Assembly: GCF_003233655.1 (NCBI RefSeq)
Contig: NZ_CP029829.1
Span: 940,978 to 1,004,977 of the forward strand
From: Azospirillum ramasamyi
GTDB lineage: Bacteria > Pseudomonadota > Alphaproteobacteria > Azospirillales > Azospirillaceae
Direction of reading: 5' to 3'
DNA: 64,000 nucleotides
Position numbers and translations under genes: made by a program. A model generated the notes under the pieces. That model searched no databases, was not told the DNA's origin, and saw only the letters and a program-made list of their open reading frames with translations. This document shows, piece by piece, positions 45,271-54,034 of the stretch. Positions within the stretch are counted from its first letter, which is position 1, and every line of letters starts with the position of its first letter.

Positions 45271-46188
45271 ATGCCGCGCAGTCCAGCCCCACAGCAGAAG
45301 ACCCCGGCGGCGGCGACGCTGCTCGCCCGGCACCGCGCGGAGGAGCTGGCCTCCGCCCTCCCCCCGCTTCTGGTGGCGGCGGAACGGGTGGCGGCCACCG
45401 TCGCCCAGGGCGTGCACGGCCGGCGCCGCGTCGGACTGGGCGAGACCTTCTGGCAGTTCCGGCGCTACCAGCCCGGCGACGCGCCGTCGATGATCGACTG
45501 GCGCCAGTCGGCCAAGACCCAGCCGGTCTATGTGCGCGAGAACGAATGGGAGGCGGCGCAGAGCGTCTGGCTGTGGCGCGACCGTTCGCCCTCCATGGAT
45601 TTCCGCTCCGCCTCCGGCCTGCCGACCAAGCGCGAGCGGGCCGACCTGCTGACCCTCGCCACCGCAGTGCTGCTGGCGCGCGGCGGCGAGCGGGTGGCGC
45701 TGCTGAACAGCGGCGTGCGGCCCGACCATGGCAAGACCGCCATCGACCGCATTGCCCGGATGATGACCGACCCGCGCGCCGCCGCGTCGGCGGATCCCCT
45801 GCCGCAGGTGGAGCCCCTGCCCCGCCATGCCCAGACCGTGCTGTTCGGCGATCTGTTATCCCCCCTTCCCGAAATCCACGCCGCCGTCGCCGGACTGTCC
45901 GGGCGCGGCCTGCGCGGCCATCTTGTCCAGATCCTCGATCCGGCGGAAGAGACGCTGCCCTATGACGGGCGCGTCGATTTCCACGGCCTGGAGGGCGAAC
46001 AGCATCTGCTGGTCCCCCGTGTCGAGGCGGTGCGCCAGGCCTACCGCGAACGCCTGAAGGCACAGCAGGACGGTCTGGCCGCGTTGGCCCGCACCGCGGG
46101 TTGGAGCTTCGCCGTCCACCGCACCGACCGCTCCCCGCAATCGGCGCTGCTCACCCTCTGGGGTGCGATGGCGATGGAGGCGGTGTGA
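45271..46188 (+). CDS. DUF58 domain protein
   Basis: 305 residues. The DUF58 signature GLGETFWQFRRYQPGD and MIDWRQSAKTQPVYVRENEW sits near residues 55-90. A vWA-like half with WLWRDRSPSMDF (a metal-site-like DxSxS variant, RDRSPSMDF) and SGVRP follows. It starts 21 bases after the moxR-type gene. DUF58 proteins are partners of MoxR ATPases, function mostly unassigned. Confidence 0.9.
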   Translation: MPRSPAPQQKTPAAATLLARHRAEELASALPPLLVAAERVAATVAQGVHGRRRVGLGETFWQFRRYQPGDAPSMIDWRQSAKTQPVYVRENEWEAAQSVWLWRDRSPSMDFRSASGLPTKRERADLLTLATAVLLARGGERVALLNSGVRPDHGKTAIDRIARMMTDPRAAASADPLPQVEPLPRHAQTVLFGDLLSPLPEIHAAVAGLSGRGLRGHLVQILDPAEETLPYDGRVDFHGLEGEQHLLVPRVEAVRQAYRERLKAQQDGLAALARTAGWSFAVHRTDRSPQSALLTLWGAMAMEAV

Positions 46189-46222
46189 CGCGGCGGCCGG
46201 GGATCCCTTCCCCGCACCTTCC

Positions 46223-46307
46223 GTTATCCCCGCACCGGCGGGGCTCCAGGCTTGCCCGCGGCGCCATGCGGCCCAAGCTCTGGATCTCCGCCTGCGCCGG
46301 AATGACC
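46223..46307. repeat. Small inverted-repeat intergenic element
   Basis: In the 186-base gap between the DUF58 gene and the next gene, two arms face each other. They are 46223-46250 (GTTATCCCCGC...CTCCAGG) and 46279-46307 (CTCTGGATCTCCGCC...AATGACC, whose complement begins GGTCATTCC). They are imperfect inverted copies, and both resemble the GTCATCCC-type dispersed palindromes seen in many proteobacterial genomes. No other copy is evident in this window. Confidence 0.5.
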
Positions 46308-46374
46308 ATCGCTCGCGGCCGCAGGCCCTCGTGGCTCGTGCGGCCGATCCCCTCCCCCTCGTAAAGTCGCGCCA

Positions 46375-49098
46375 ATGCTGGGTCTCGGACCGATCGCCTT
46401 CGCCGCCCCCTGGGTCTTGACCGCACTGGCTGCCCTGCCGGTCCTGTGGTGGCTGTTGCGCGTCACGCCGCCGGCGCCGCGCGCGGTCCAGTTCCCGGCC
46501 ATCCGCCTGCTGCGGGACCTGACCGCGCAGGAGGAGACGCCGGCCCGCACGCCCTGGTGGCTTCTGCTGCTGCGCCTGATCGTGGCGGCGTTGATCATCC
46601 TGGCGCTGGCGGGGCCGCTGCTGAACCCGCGGGCGGCGCTGCCGGGCGGCGGGCCGCTCCTGCTGGTCGTCGACAATGGCTGGGCCGCCGGCCGCGACTG
46701 GCCGACGCGCAAGCGCATGATGGACGAACTGATCGCCCAGGCCGAGCGCCAGGAGCGCCCGGTCATCCTGCTGCCCACCGCGCCGGCGGCCGACGGCCAG
46801 CCGATCCATGCCAGCGCCGTCCTGCCCGCCGCCGAGGCCCGCCGGCTGGCCCAGGCGCTCGCCCCCCTGCCCTGGCCCACCGACCGCGCCGCGGCGCTGG
46901 AGGCGCTCAAGGCGGTCGAGGCGCAGGCGAACGGTCGCGGCTCCATCCATGCGGTGTGGCTGAGCGACGGTGTCGGCGACGGCCGTGCCGCGGCGCTCGC
47001 CGCCGGGCTGCAGCGCCTCGGCTCCGCCGACGTGCTCGACGATTCCACCGAACGCCCGCCGCACCTGCTGCTTCCGCCGTCGAGCGAGGGCACGGTGCTG
47101 ACCGCCCGCGTCGTCCGCGCCGACCCGTCCAGGCCGGAGCCGGTGACCGTCCGCCTCACCGCCGCCGACGGCCGGCTGCTGACCCGCCAGACCGTGGCCT
47201 TCGAGCCCGGCCAGAAGATGCGGGAGGTGCGGCTGGACGTGCCCACCGAACTGCGCAATGACGCCGCGGCCCTGCGGGTGGAGGGAGACACCACCGCCGG
47301 CGCCACCGTGCTGCTGGACGAGCGCTGGCGCCGCCGCCCGGTCGGGCTGGTTTCCGGCCGGTCGGAGGGGGAAAGCCAGCCGCTGCTTTCGGACCTCTAT
47401 TACCTCGAGCGTGCCCTGTCGCCCTACAACGAGGTGCGGCGCGGCGACACGCTGGACCTGCTGAAGCGCGATCTCGCGGTGCTGATCCTGTCCGACATCG
47501 GCGCCCTGACCGGCAGCGAGGTGCAGGACATCGAGGATTGGGTGAAGAAGGGCGGCGTGCTGCTGCGCTTCGCCGGGCCGCGTCTGGCCCAGCATGCCGA
47601 CACGCTGGTGCCGGTGCGGCTGCGCATCGGCGACCGTGCGCTGGGCGGCGCCCTGTCCTGGTCGGAGCCGGCGCGGCTGCAGCCCTTCCCGGCCAAGTCG
47701 CCCTTCGAGGGGCTGGCGATTCCCGCCGATGTGCAGGTCAACCGGCAGGTCCTGGCCGAACCGGCGCTGGATCTGGCCGACCGCACCTGGGCGCGTCTGG
47801 CAGACGGCACGCCGCTCGTCACCTCGCAGAAGCGCGGGGACGGCTGGATCGTGCTGGTCCACACCACGGCCAACCCGGACTGGTCGAACCTGCCGCTATC
47901 GGGCCTGTATGTCGACATGCTGCGCCGGCTGGTGGCGCTCAGCGGCGGCGTGACGGGCACCGCGGCGACCACCTCGCTCGACCCGGTCGAGGTGCTGGAC
48001 GGCACCGGCCGGCTGGTGCCGCCGCCGCCCACCGCCTTCCCCATTGCCGGCAATGCCGGCGCCGACGTGATCGGGCCGCGCCACCCGCCGGGCTTCTATG
48101 GGACCGACGACGCCCGCCGCGCCCTGAACCTGTCCTCCGCCGTCACCACCATCGACCCGCTGCCGCCCATGCCGGCCGGCATCGGCCGCGGCGGCTTCGG
48201 CAGCCGGGGCGAGGTTCCCTTGAAGCCGTTGCTGCTGGCCGCGGCGCTGGCCCTGCTGTCCATCGACCTGCTGATCGCGCTGGCGCTCCGCGGCCTGCTG
48301 CGCATGCCCAGCCTGCGCCGCGGGGCCGGCGGCGCGTCGGCCGCGATTCTGCTGGCGGCCGCAATCGCCGCCGCGCCGCAGCCGGTGAGGGCGCAGGATC
48401 AGGACAACGCGATCAAGGTGACGGCGGAAACCTATCTCGCCTATGTCCAGACCGGCGACAGCGGCGTCGACGACACCTCCCGCGCCGGGCTGGAGGGGCT
48501 GGTCAGTGTGCTCGGCCTGCGCACGGCGGTGGAGGCGGCGGGAGCGGTCGGCGTGGATCCCGAGCGGGACGAACTGGCCTTCTATCCCCTGCTCTACTGG
48601 CCCGTCTCGGACCGGCAGAGGCCGCTGTCGGATCAGGCGCGCCAGCGGGTGAACGAGTACATGCGCAATGGCGGCACCATCCTGTTCGACACCCGCGACC
48701 AGGCGCCGGGCGGTGGTTCCGGCGCCCTGCAGCGTCTGGTCGAGGGGCTGGACATCCCGCCGCTGGCTCCGGTGCCGCAGGACCATGTGCTGCGCAAGTC
48801 CTTTTACCTGCTGACCGATTTCCCCGGACGGCAGGCCGGCGGCCAGCTGTGGATCGAAGCGCGGGAGGGGCCGGCCAATGACGGCGTCTCCTCCGTCGTG
48901 ATCGGCGGCAACGACTGGGCCTCCGCCTGGGCGGTCAGCCGCAACGGCCAGCCGATGTACGCGGTCATTCCCGGCGGCGAGCGCCAGCGCGAGATGGCCT
49001 ATCGCTTCGGCGTGAATGTCGTGATGTACGCCCTGACCGGCAATTACAAGGCCGATCAGGTCCATGTGCCCGCCATCCTGGAAAGGTTCGGCCAGTAA
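46375..49098 (+). CDS. Large membrane protein with BatA-like N-terminus and DUF4159 domain
   Basis: 907 residues. The N-terminal hydrophobic region has two helices (FAAPWVLTALAALPVLWWLL; WWLLLLRLIVAALIILALAG) in BatA/aerotolerance style, followed by a vWA-like domain (LLVVDNGWAAGRDW). A hydrophobic segment near 620-640 precedes a C-terminal DUF4159 part: AFYPLLYWPVSDRQ, NEYMRNGGTILFDTRDQAPG, and the final RFGVNVVMYALTGNYKADQVHVP. It is probably an inner-membrane protein with large periplasmic portions. Its stop overlaps the next start (TAATG). Confidence 0.85.
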   Translation: MLGLGPIAFAAPWVLTALAALPVLWWLLRVTPPAPRAVQFPAIRLLRDLTAQEETPARTPWWLLLLRLIVAALIILALAGPLLNPRAALPGGGPLLLVVDNGWAAGRDWPTRKRMMDELIAQAERQERPVILLPTAPAADGQPIHASAVLPAAEARRLAQALAPLPWPTDRAAALEALKAVEAQANGRGSIHAVWLSDGVGDGRAAALAAGLQRLGSADVLDDSTERPPHLLLPPSSEGTVLTARVVRADPSRPEPVTVRLTAADGRLLTRQTVAFEPGQKMREVRLDVPTELRNDAAALRVEGDTTAGATVLLDERWRRRPVGLVSGRSEGESQPLLSDLYYLERALSPYNEVRRGDTLDLLKRDLAVLILSDIGALTGSEVQDIEDWVKKGGVLLRFAGPRLAQHADTLVPVRLRIGDRALGGALSWSEPARLQPFPAKSPFEGLAIPADVQVNRQVLAEPALDLADRTWARLADGTPLVTSQKRGDGWIVLVHTTANPDWSNLPLSGLYVDMLRRLVALSGGVTGTAATTSLDPVEVLDGTGRLVPPPPTAFPIAGNAGADVIGPRHPPGFYGTDDARRALNLSSAVTTIDPLPPMPAGIGRGGFGSRGEVPLKPLLLAAALALLSIDLLIALALRGLLRMPSLRRGAGGASAAILLAAAIAAAPQPVRAQDQDNAIKVTAETYLAYVQTGDSGVDDTSRAGLEGLVSVLGLRTAVEAAGAVGVDPERDELAFYPLLYWPVSDRQRPLSDQARQRVNEYMRNGGTILFDTRDQAPGGGSGALQRLVEGLDIPPLAPVPQDHVLRKSFYLLTDFPGRQAGGQLWIEAREGPANDGVSSVVIGGNDWASAWAVSRNGQPMYAVIPGGERQREMAYRFGVNVVMYALTGNYKADQVHVPAILERFGQ

Positions 49099-51203
49099 TG
49101 CCCGTCGATCTGCTCTCCGGACTTTCCGTGGCTCTGGCGCCGCTGCTGCCCTGGCCGGTGCTGGGCGCCCTGATCGGCTTCGCCCTGCTGGTGGTGCTGA
49201 TCGCCGCATTGCGCCGGGCGCGCGGCACGCTGCTCCGCCTGCTGGCGGTGACCGTGCTGGCGCTGGCGCTGATCAACCCGTCGCTGGTGCAGGAAAAGCG
49301 CGACCCGATCAAGGATGTGGCCGTCGTGGTGGTGGACGATTCGCCCAGCCAGGCGATCGGCGACCGCCGCGCCCGCACCGACCGTGCGGTGGAGCAGCTG
49401 ACCGAACGGCTGAAGCGCTTCGACGATCTCGAGGTGCGCGTGGTCCGTACCGCCGAAGGGGCGGAGGACGGCGGCGCCATCAACGAGACGCATCTGTTCG
49501 ACGCGCTGAACCGGGCCATGGCCGACGTTCCGCGCCGCCGCATGGCCGGCGCCGTCTTCATCACCGACGGTCAGGTGCATGACGTTCCGCAGGTGCCGGA
49601 CAAGCTGGCCGACATCGGCCCGGTCCACACCCTGCTGACCGGCGACCGCAACGAGGGCGACCGGCGCATCGCCATCGTGCAGGCGCCCAATTACGGCCTC
49701 GTCGGCAAGTCGGTGGAGTTGACCATCCGCGTCGACGACATGCCCGGACGCCAATCCCCCGATGCCGCGGTGACCCTGCGCCAGGACGGCGGCGCGCCGG
49801 GCACGCTCCGCATTCCGGTGGGCCAGGACGTGCGGATCGACCTGCCGGTCACCCATGGCGGGCAGAATGTCCTGGAACTGGAGGTGGAACCGGCGAAGCA
49901 GGAGTTGACGCTTGCCAACAACCGCGCCGCGGTGGTGGTGAACGGCGTGCGCGACCGGCTGCGCGTTCTGCTGGTTTCCGGCGAGCCCCATGCCGGCGAG
50001 CGCACCTGGCGCAACCTGCTGAAGGCCGACCCGGCGGTCGATCTGGTCCATTTCACCATCCTGCGCCCGCCCGAGAAGCAGGACGGCACGCCGATCCGAG
50101 AGCTGTCGCTGATCGCCTTCCCGATCCGCGAGCTGTTCGAGGTGAAGCTCGATGAGTTCGACCTCATCATCTTCGACCGCTACCGCCGCCGTGGCGTGCT
50201 GCCGCAGATGTATCTGGAGAACATCGCCGACTATGTCCGCAAGGGCGGCGCCCTGCTGGAGGCGTCGGGCCAGGGCTATGCCTCGCCGCTGTCGCTCTAC
50301 CGCACGCCGCTGGGATCCATCCTCCCCGCCGCCCCCAGCGGGCAGACGGTGAATCAGCCCTTCCTGCCGACCGTCACCGAAATCGGCCGTCGCCATCCGG
50401 TGACCGCCGGCCTGCCCGGCGACCGGGTGGATGCGCCGCCGACCTGGGGCCGCTGGTTCCATCAGGTCGACGTCGCCCCCAACGGCGGCACCGTGGTGAT
50501 GCAGGGGGCCGACAACCGCCCGCTTCTTCTGCTGGACCGCGTCGGCAAGGGCCGGGTGGCGCAGCTCGCCTCCGACCAGATCTGGCTGTGGAGCCGTGGC
50601 TTCGAAGGCGGCGGCCCGCAGGCGGAGCTTCTGCGCCGCCTTGCCCATTGGCTGATGAAGGAACCGGAGCTGGAGGAGAACGACCTGCGCGCCCGCGTGG
50701 ACGGCAACCGCATCACGGTGGAACGCCGTTCCCTCACCCCGGACCCGCGCTCGGTCACGCTCACCGACCCATCCGACCAGACCAGCACGCTGCAGTTGGC
50801 GGACGACAATACCGGCCGCGCGGTCGCCACGGTGACGGCCAGCGCCCCCGGCATCTACCGCATCTCCGACGGGGAGCGGACGACGCTGGCCGTGGTGGGC
50901 GCGGTCAACACGCCGGAGCTGGCCGATGTGCGGTCCACCGGCGACCGGATGCAGCCGGTGTCCGAGGCGACCGGCGGCGGCATCCAGTGGATCACCGACA
51001 CCGACAGCGGTCCCAATCCCGGCATCGAGGTGCGCCGCACCCAGGCCGACCGCAGCCAGAGCGGCTCCGGCTGGATCGGCCTGCGAGCCAATGGCGACTA
51101 TACGGTGACCGGGGTGACGGAGGTGCCGCTGCTGCCGGTCGGTGCGGTGCTGGCCCTGGTGCTGGGCGGCCTTCTGATGGCGTGGCGCCGGGAGGGGCGC
51201 TGA
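49098..51203 (+). CDS. Membrane protein with vWA/glutamine-amidotransferase-like domain
   Basis: 701 residues starting at ATG 49098. Two hydrophobic helices come first (VLGALIGFALLVVLIAAL, TLLRLLAVTVLALALINP), then a vWA-like domain with DVAVVVVDDSPSQAIGDRRA and FITDGQVHDVP. The middle part is GATase1-like (RVLLVSGEPHAGERTW, FDLIIFDRYRRRGVLPQ, YVRKGGALLEASGQGY). A C-terminal helix ends the protein (VLALVLGGLLMAWRR). It is the last gene of the MoxR-DUF58 unit. The role is unknown, but the set resembles other MoxR-vWA modules linked to envelope maintenance. Confidence 0.85.
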   Translation: MPVDLLSGLSVALAPLLPWPVLGALIGFALLVVLIAALRRARGTLLRLLAVTVLALALINPSLVQEKRDPIKDVAVVVVDDSPSQAIGDRRARTDRAVEQLTERLKRFDDLEVRVVRTAEGAEDGGAINETHLFDALNRAMADVPRRRMAGAVFITDGQVHDVPQVPDKLADIGPVHTLLTGDRNEGDRRIAIVQAPNYGLVGKSVELTIRVDDMPGRQSPDAAVTLRQDGGAPGTLRIPVGQDVRIDLPVTHGGQNVLELEVEPAKQELTLANNRAAVVVNGVRDRLRVLLVSGEPHAGERTWRNLLKADPAVDLVHFTILRPPEKQDGTPIRELSLIAFPIRELFEVKLDEFDLIIFDRYRRRGVLPQMYLENIADYVRKGGALLEASGQGYASPLSLYRTPLGSILPAAPSGQTVNQPFLPTVTEIGRRHPVTAGLPGDRVDAPPTWGRWFHQVDVAPNGGTVVMQGADNRPLLLLDRVGKGRVAQLASDQIWLWSRGFEGGGPQAELLRRLAHWLMKEPELEENDLRARVDGNRITVERRSLTPDPRSVTLTDPSDQTSTLQLADDNTGRAVATVTASAPGIYRISDGERTTLAVVGAVNTPELADVRSTGDRMQPVSEATGGGIQWITDTDSGPNPGIEVRRTQADRSQSGSGWIGLRANGDYTVTGVTEVPLLPVGAVLALVLGGLLMAWRREGR

Positions 51204-51251
51204 CCTTTCGCAAAGCCGGTTCCGCGGGGAGAATTTTCCGAAAACAGCCTG

Positions 51252-51280
51252 TTGCGTTCGGCGGGGCTTCCGATTATGGT
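51252..51280 (+). promoter_or_regulatory. Candidate promoter of tRNA-Gln
   Basis: A -35-like TTGCGT (51252-51257) and -10-like TATGGT (51275-51280) are spaced 17 bases apart, 40 bases before the tRNA 5' end. Confidence 0.45.
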
Positions 51281-51320
51281 GCCGCTCCTTCCGGCGACAC
51301 GAGTTGATCGCCGCGCCGGT

Positions 51321-51395
<75 letters not shown>

Positions 51396-51551
51396 AATTT
51401 CCCAGAGCACCAGTACGTCGCCCTCGCGCACAGCAGCTCTATTGGGCCGGATCGGTCGACAAAGAAGCGACATCGACGCTGAATTGGCCGGGATGCGACA
51501 CAGATCCATGCGTCCAGGCAAGCGATCAAGCCTTCTGCGACCGCTCATTCG

Positions 51552-51800
51552 TCAAAACGCGATATCCTTCCACAGGCTGCGTGTTGCCTTCGCTGGATCG
51601 GCGACGAGGCTCGACGTCGCATAGTTTACCGTCACCACTACGATGCCATCGGCTGCGAAACCCGTGCCGTCATAGGCCTGTTCGCCGGCATCTGCGCGAA
51701 AGAAGGCGCCGCCGGGAATCCGGCCATGACGGGCACCCCCTTGGCACTCGGCTCCGGCGTCCAGATATCCAGCGTCAGATCGTCGGGACCGCCGGTTAGC
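51552..51800 (-). pseudogene. Fragment of a type B carboxylesterase gene
   Basis: On the minus strand the segment encodes DDLTLDIWTPEPSAKGVPVM, then needs a one-base shift to continue IPGGAFFRADAGEQAYDGTG and FAADGIVVVTVNY, ending at a TGA (51552). This is the region around the oxyanion hole of para-nitrobenzyl-esterase-like enzymes (LTLDIWTP, GGAF, DGT-FA-DGIVVVTVNY). The N-terminus, catalytic serine and all later parts are missing. It lies between tRNA-Gln and the sulfide cassette. The rest of 51396-51551 shows no gene. Confidence 0.75.
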
Positions 51801-51801
51801 T

Positions 51802-52215
51802 TTAATCTTCTCCTGCTGTCGTAGCCCTGCCAGCCATCATGGTGAGCGCGGCGGACATCGCCGCGAGGGTTTCGTCCATGGCGGCGGCTCCGCCATGGCG
51901 GTCCTTAATCCAGGCGGGATCATTCCAGGCCAGCCACGTCTTTCCTGCATCGTCCTGCCAGACCAGCGCTTTCAGCGGCAGGTCAATGGCCAAGGTCGGG
52001 ACGGCCTGCATCAGCGGGGTTCCCACCTTCGGGTTGCCAAACACCAGCACCTCGGTCGGGCGTAGCGCGAGCCCGGCCTTCTCAGCGGCGGCGGCGTGGT
52101 CAATACGCGCCATCACGGTCATGCCAGCGCGGGCGATTGCCGCAACCAGCCGGTCAATAGTTTCCTTCGGCCCAAATGAACTCGATTGAACAATCAGTCC
52201 GTTCGCTGCCGTCAT
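51802..52215 (-). CDS. DUF302 family protein
   Basis: 137 residues from ATG 52215 with the ribosome site GGAGG. Single domain: GLIVQSSSFGPKETIDRLVAAI, GMTVMARIDHAAAAEKAGL, RPTEVLVFGNPKVGTPLMQ, IDLPLKALVWQDDAGKTWLA. DUF302 proteins are small alpha/beta proteins often near heavy-metal or sulfur genes, without a proven activity. It is divergent from the DsbA-like gene and ends beside the esterase relic. Confidence 0.87.
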   Translation of the reverse strand: MTAANGLIVQSSSFGPKETIDRLVAAIARAGMTVMARIDHAAAAEKAGLALRPTEVLVFGNPKVGTPLMQAVPTLAIDLPLKALVWQDDAGKTWLAWNDPAWIKDRHGGAAAMDETLAAMSAALTMMAGRATTAGED

Positions 52216-52333
52216 GGGTGCCTCCAAAGTATGCTCTTTGACCGTCACCAGCGGGGGCGCTCGCCGCAGTGATCTTGCCCTGGTTCGGTGGACAAGGGTT
52301 CACGCAGATCTTAGCTCGGCCTGTTCGGGCGTG

Positions 52334-52891
52334 ATGGTCGCGGAACTCGGCCCGGACGACCTGACCCACGGCCCCAGCGCGGTGGTCCTGGGCAACCCGC
52401 AGGGCGACGTGACGGTGATCGAGTTTTTCGACTACCAATGCCCGGTGTGCCGCAGGGTCCACCCCTTCCTCGAGCAGTTGGTCGCCGAGGACAAGAACGT
52501 CCGGGTGGTCCACAAGCACTGGCCGGTGTTCGGCGCGTCCTCGATCTACGCCGCCAAGATCGCGCTCGCCGCGCGCTGGCAGGACCGCTACGAGCAGGTC
52601 CATCACGCCTTCATGAGCATTTCCGGGCGCCTCGACGAGGAGAAGATCCGCAAGGCGGCCAGCGAGGCCGGTCTCGACCTGGCGCGGGCCGAGCGGGATT
52701 TGAAGGAGCGCGCTGCCCAGGTGGACCAAGCCTTCAAGCAGGCGTCCGCACAGGCGGCCATGCTGAAACTCCAGGGTACCCCGGCCTTCGTCATCGGCAG
52801 CTATCTCGTTCCCGGCGGCCTCGACCTGAAGGGTATGAAAGAGATCGTCGCCGATGTGCGCACCAAGAAGCGCAGCGGCGAGCAGGGCTGA
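52334..52891 (+). CDS. DsbA-family thioredoxin-fold protein, no visible signal peptide
   Basis: 185 residues from ATG 52334 (GTG 52331 also possible); an open frame extends to 52214 but gives no signal sequence. Active site Cys36-Pro-Val-Cys39 sits in VIEFFDYQCPVCRRVHPFL, and the cis-proline loop is LQGTPAFVIGSYLVPG. Homologues with GNPxGDVTVxEFFDYxCPYC usually carry an export signal, so this copy may be N-terminally shortened or start upstream in a way I cannot see. It is followed after 20 bases by a membrane protein with an intramembrane CPTC, a plausible redox partner. Confidence 0.85.
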   Translation: MVAELGPDDLTHGPSAVVLGNPQGDVTVIEFFDYQCPVCRRVHPFLEQLVAEDKNVRVVHKHWPVFGASSIYAAKIALAARWQDRYEQVHHAFMSISGRLDEEKIRKAASEAGLDLARAERDLKERAAQVDQAFKQASAQAAMLKLQGTPAFVIGSYLVPGGLDLKGMKEIVADVRTKKRSGEQG

Positions 52892-52911
52892 ACCGACATG
52901 GAGCGCTCGTC

Positions 52912-53385
52912 ATGATTCCCGCCGACAATCCCTTGGCGCCGCCTCGTGTCCTGCGCGGTGTCACTGGGGCCGTCCTGACCTTCCTGGCGCTGGGGACCGT
53001 CACCGCCGTCTGGCCGAACCCCGTGTTCATCCGCATGACGCCGACCCAGGGGTTCGAGGTCTGGCTGCTTGCCATCCAGGCGGTGCTGGTCGGGGTCTAT
53101 GTGGCCATCCGGCGGCCGATGTGCTCACTCCGCGGCGCCGGGCTGGGCAGTGTCGTCGCGTTCCTCGGGATTGCCTGTCCCACCTGCAACAAGCTCCTGC
53201 TGCTGGTCTTCGGGGCGGATCTGCTGCTCGCCTACTTCGAGCCGTACCGCCTTCATCTGGCCATGGTCGGCGCCGCCGTCACCGGGGCGGCGGTCGCGTG
53301 GGAGTGGAGGGAGCGCCGCCAAGCGGTGGTCTGCCCGGTCGGCATGTCGGACCAAGACCTCGGGGAACGCATCAGACCGTCCTGA
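52912..53385 (+). CDS. Four-helix membrane protein with CPTC motif
   Basis: 157 residues from ATG 52912 (GGAG eight bases upstream). Four hydrophobic stretches: about 14-34, 48-66, 76-106 and 112-130. Cys89-Pro-Thr-Cys92 sits inside the third (AFLGIACPTCNKLLLLVFG). Further cysteines are Cys71 and Cys141. The CxxC in a membrane helix next to a DsbA-like gene suggests thiol-disulfide electron transfer, in the manner of DsbB or VKOR, but I do not recognise the family. It lies upstream of the rhodanese-like gene of the sulfide cassette. Confidence 0.8.
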   Translation: MIPADNPLAPPRVLRGVTGAVLTFLALGTVTAVWPNPVFIRMTPTQGFEVWLLAIQAVLVGVYVAIRRPMCSLRGAGLGSVVAFLGIACPTCNKLLLLVFGADLLLAYFEPYRLHLAMVGAAVTGAAVAWEWRERRQAVVCPVGMSDQDLGERIRPS

Positions 53386-53538
53386 TGTTTTCAGGGCATG
53401 ACGGCGCCGCGCCTGCCTGCGGCGCCGTCCACGCGCCGGGGCCAGGGGCGGCGCCGTGGCATGATCCACCCGACCTGCCCGCGGCTTGAGTTGTCGGGCC
53501 GGGCTCCAACCCCGCCCCCCACACCAACGGAGCATCGC

Positions 53539-53994
53539 ATGACGGACCGCTTGAAGGTGGACGACCGCTTCACCATCGAAATGACGCCGCCGACCGCCGA
53601 CCGTGTCGGGGAACTGGCCCGCGAGGGATTCCGCTCGCTCGTGAACCTGCGCGCCCCCGGCGAGAAGGACGAGGTGCTGTCGCCGGACAAGGAGGGGGAG
53701 ATCGCCCGGAGCAACGGCCTCGCCTATCTGAGCATTCCCGTCTCCCCCCAGGACATGATGAACGAGGACAACGCCGAACGCTTCGACCGGGAGGTCGCGC
53801 GCCTGCCGGGTCCGGTCGCCGTCCACTGCGCGTCGGGGCGCCGCGCCGGTCTCCTCACCTTCCTGCATGTCGCCCGCGGCAAGGGACAGTCCGGCGACGA
53901 GGCGGCGGCCAAGGCCGAGGGGACGGGCTTCCAGTTCGGGACGCCGGAAACGAAGGCGAACTTCATACAGTCTGTGGACGCCAGGAAGACGTAG
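53539..53994 (+). CDS. DUF442/TIGR01244-type sulfurtransferase-phosphatase-like protein
   Basis: 151 residues from ATG 53539 (CGGAG upstream). The phosphatase-like loop AVHCASGRRAG has Cys97, and FTIEMTPPTADRVGELAREG and SLVNLRAPGEKDEV match the DUF442 family. In BigR operons this domain works as the rhodanese-type sulfurtransferase beside the persulfide dioxygenase, sometimes fused to it. Here it is separate and convergent with it (40 bases between stops). Confidence 0.87.
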   Translation: MTDRLKVDDRFTIEMTPPTADRVGELAREGFRSLVNLRAPGEKDEVLSPDKEGEIARSNGLAYLSIPVSPQDMMNEDNAERFDREVARLPGPVAVHCASGRRAGLLTFLHVARGKGQSGDEAAAKAEGTGFQFGTPETKANFIQSVDARKT

Positions 53995-54034
53995 GAAGAC
54001 AACCGCTGCTGCGGACCGCTTCCGCCCGACCGTC

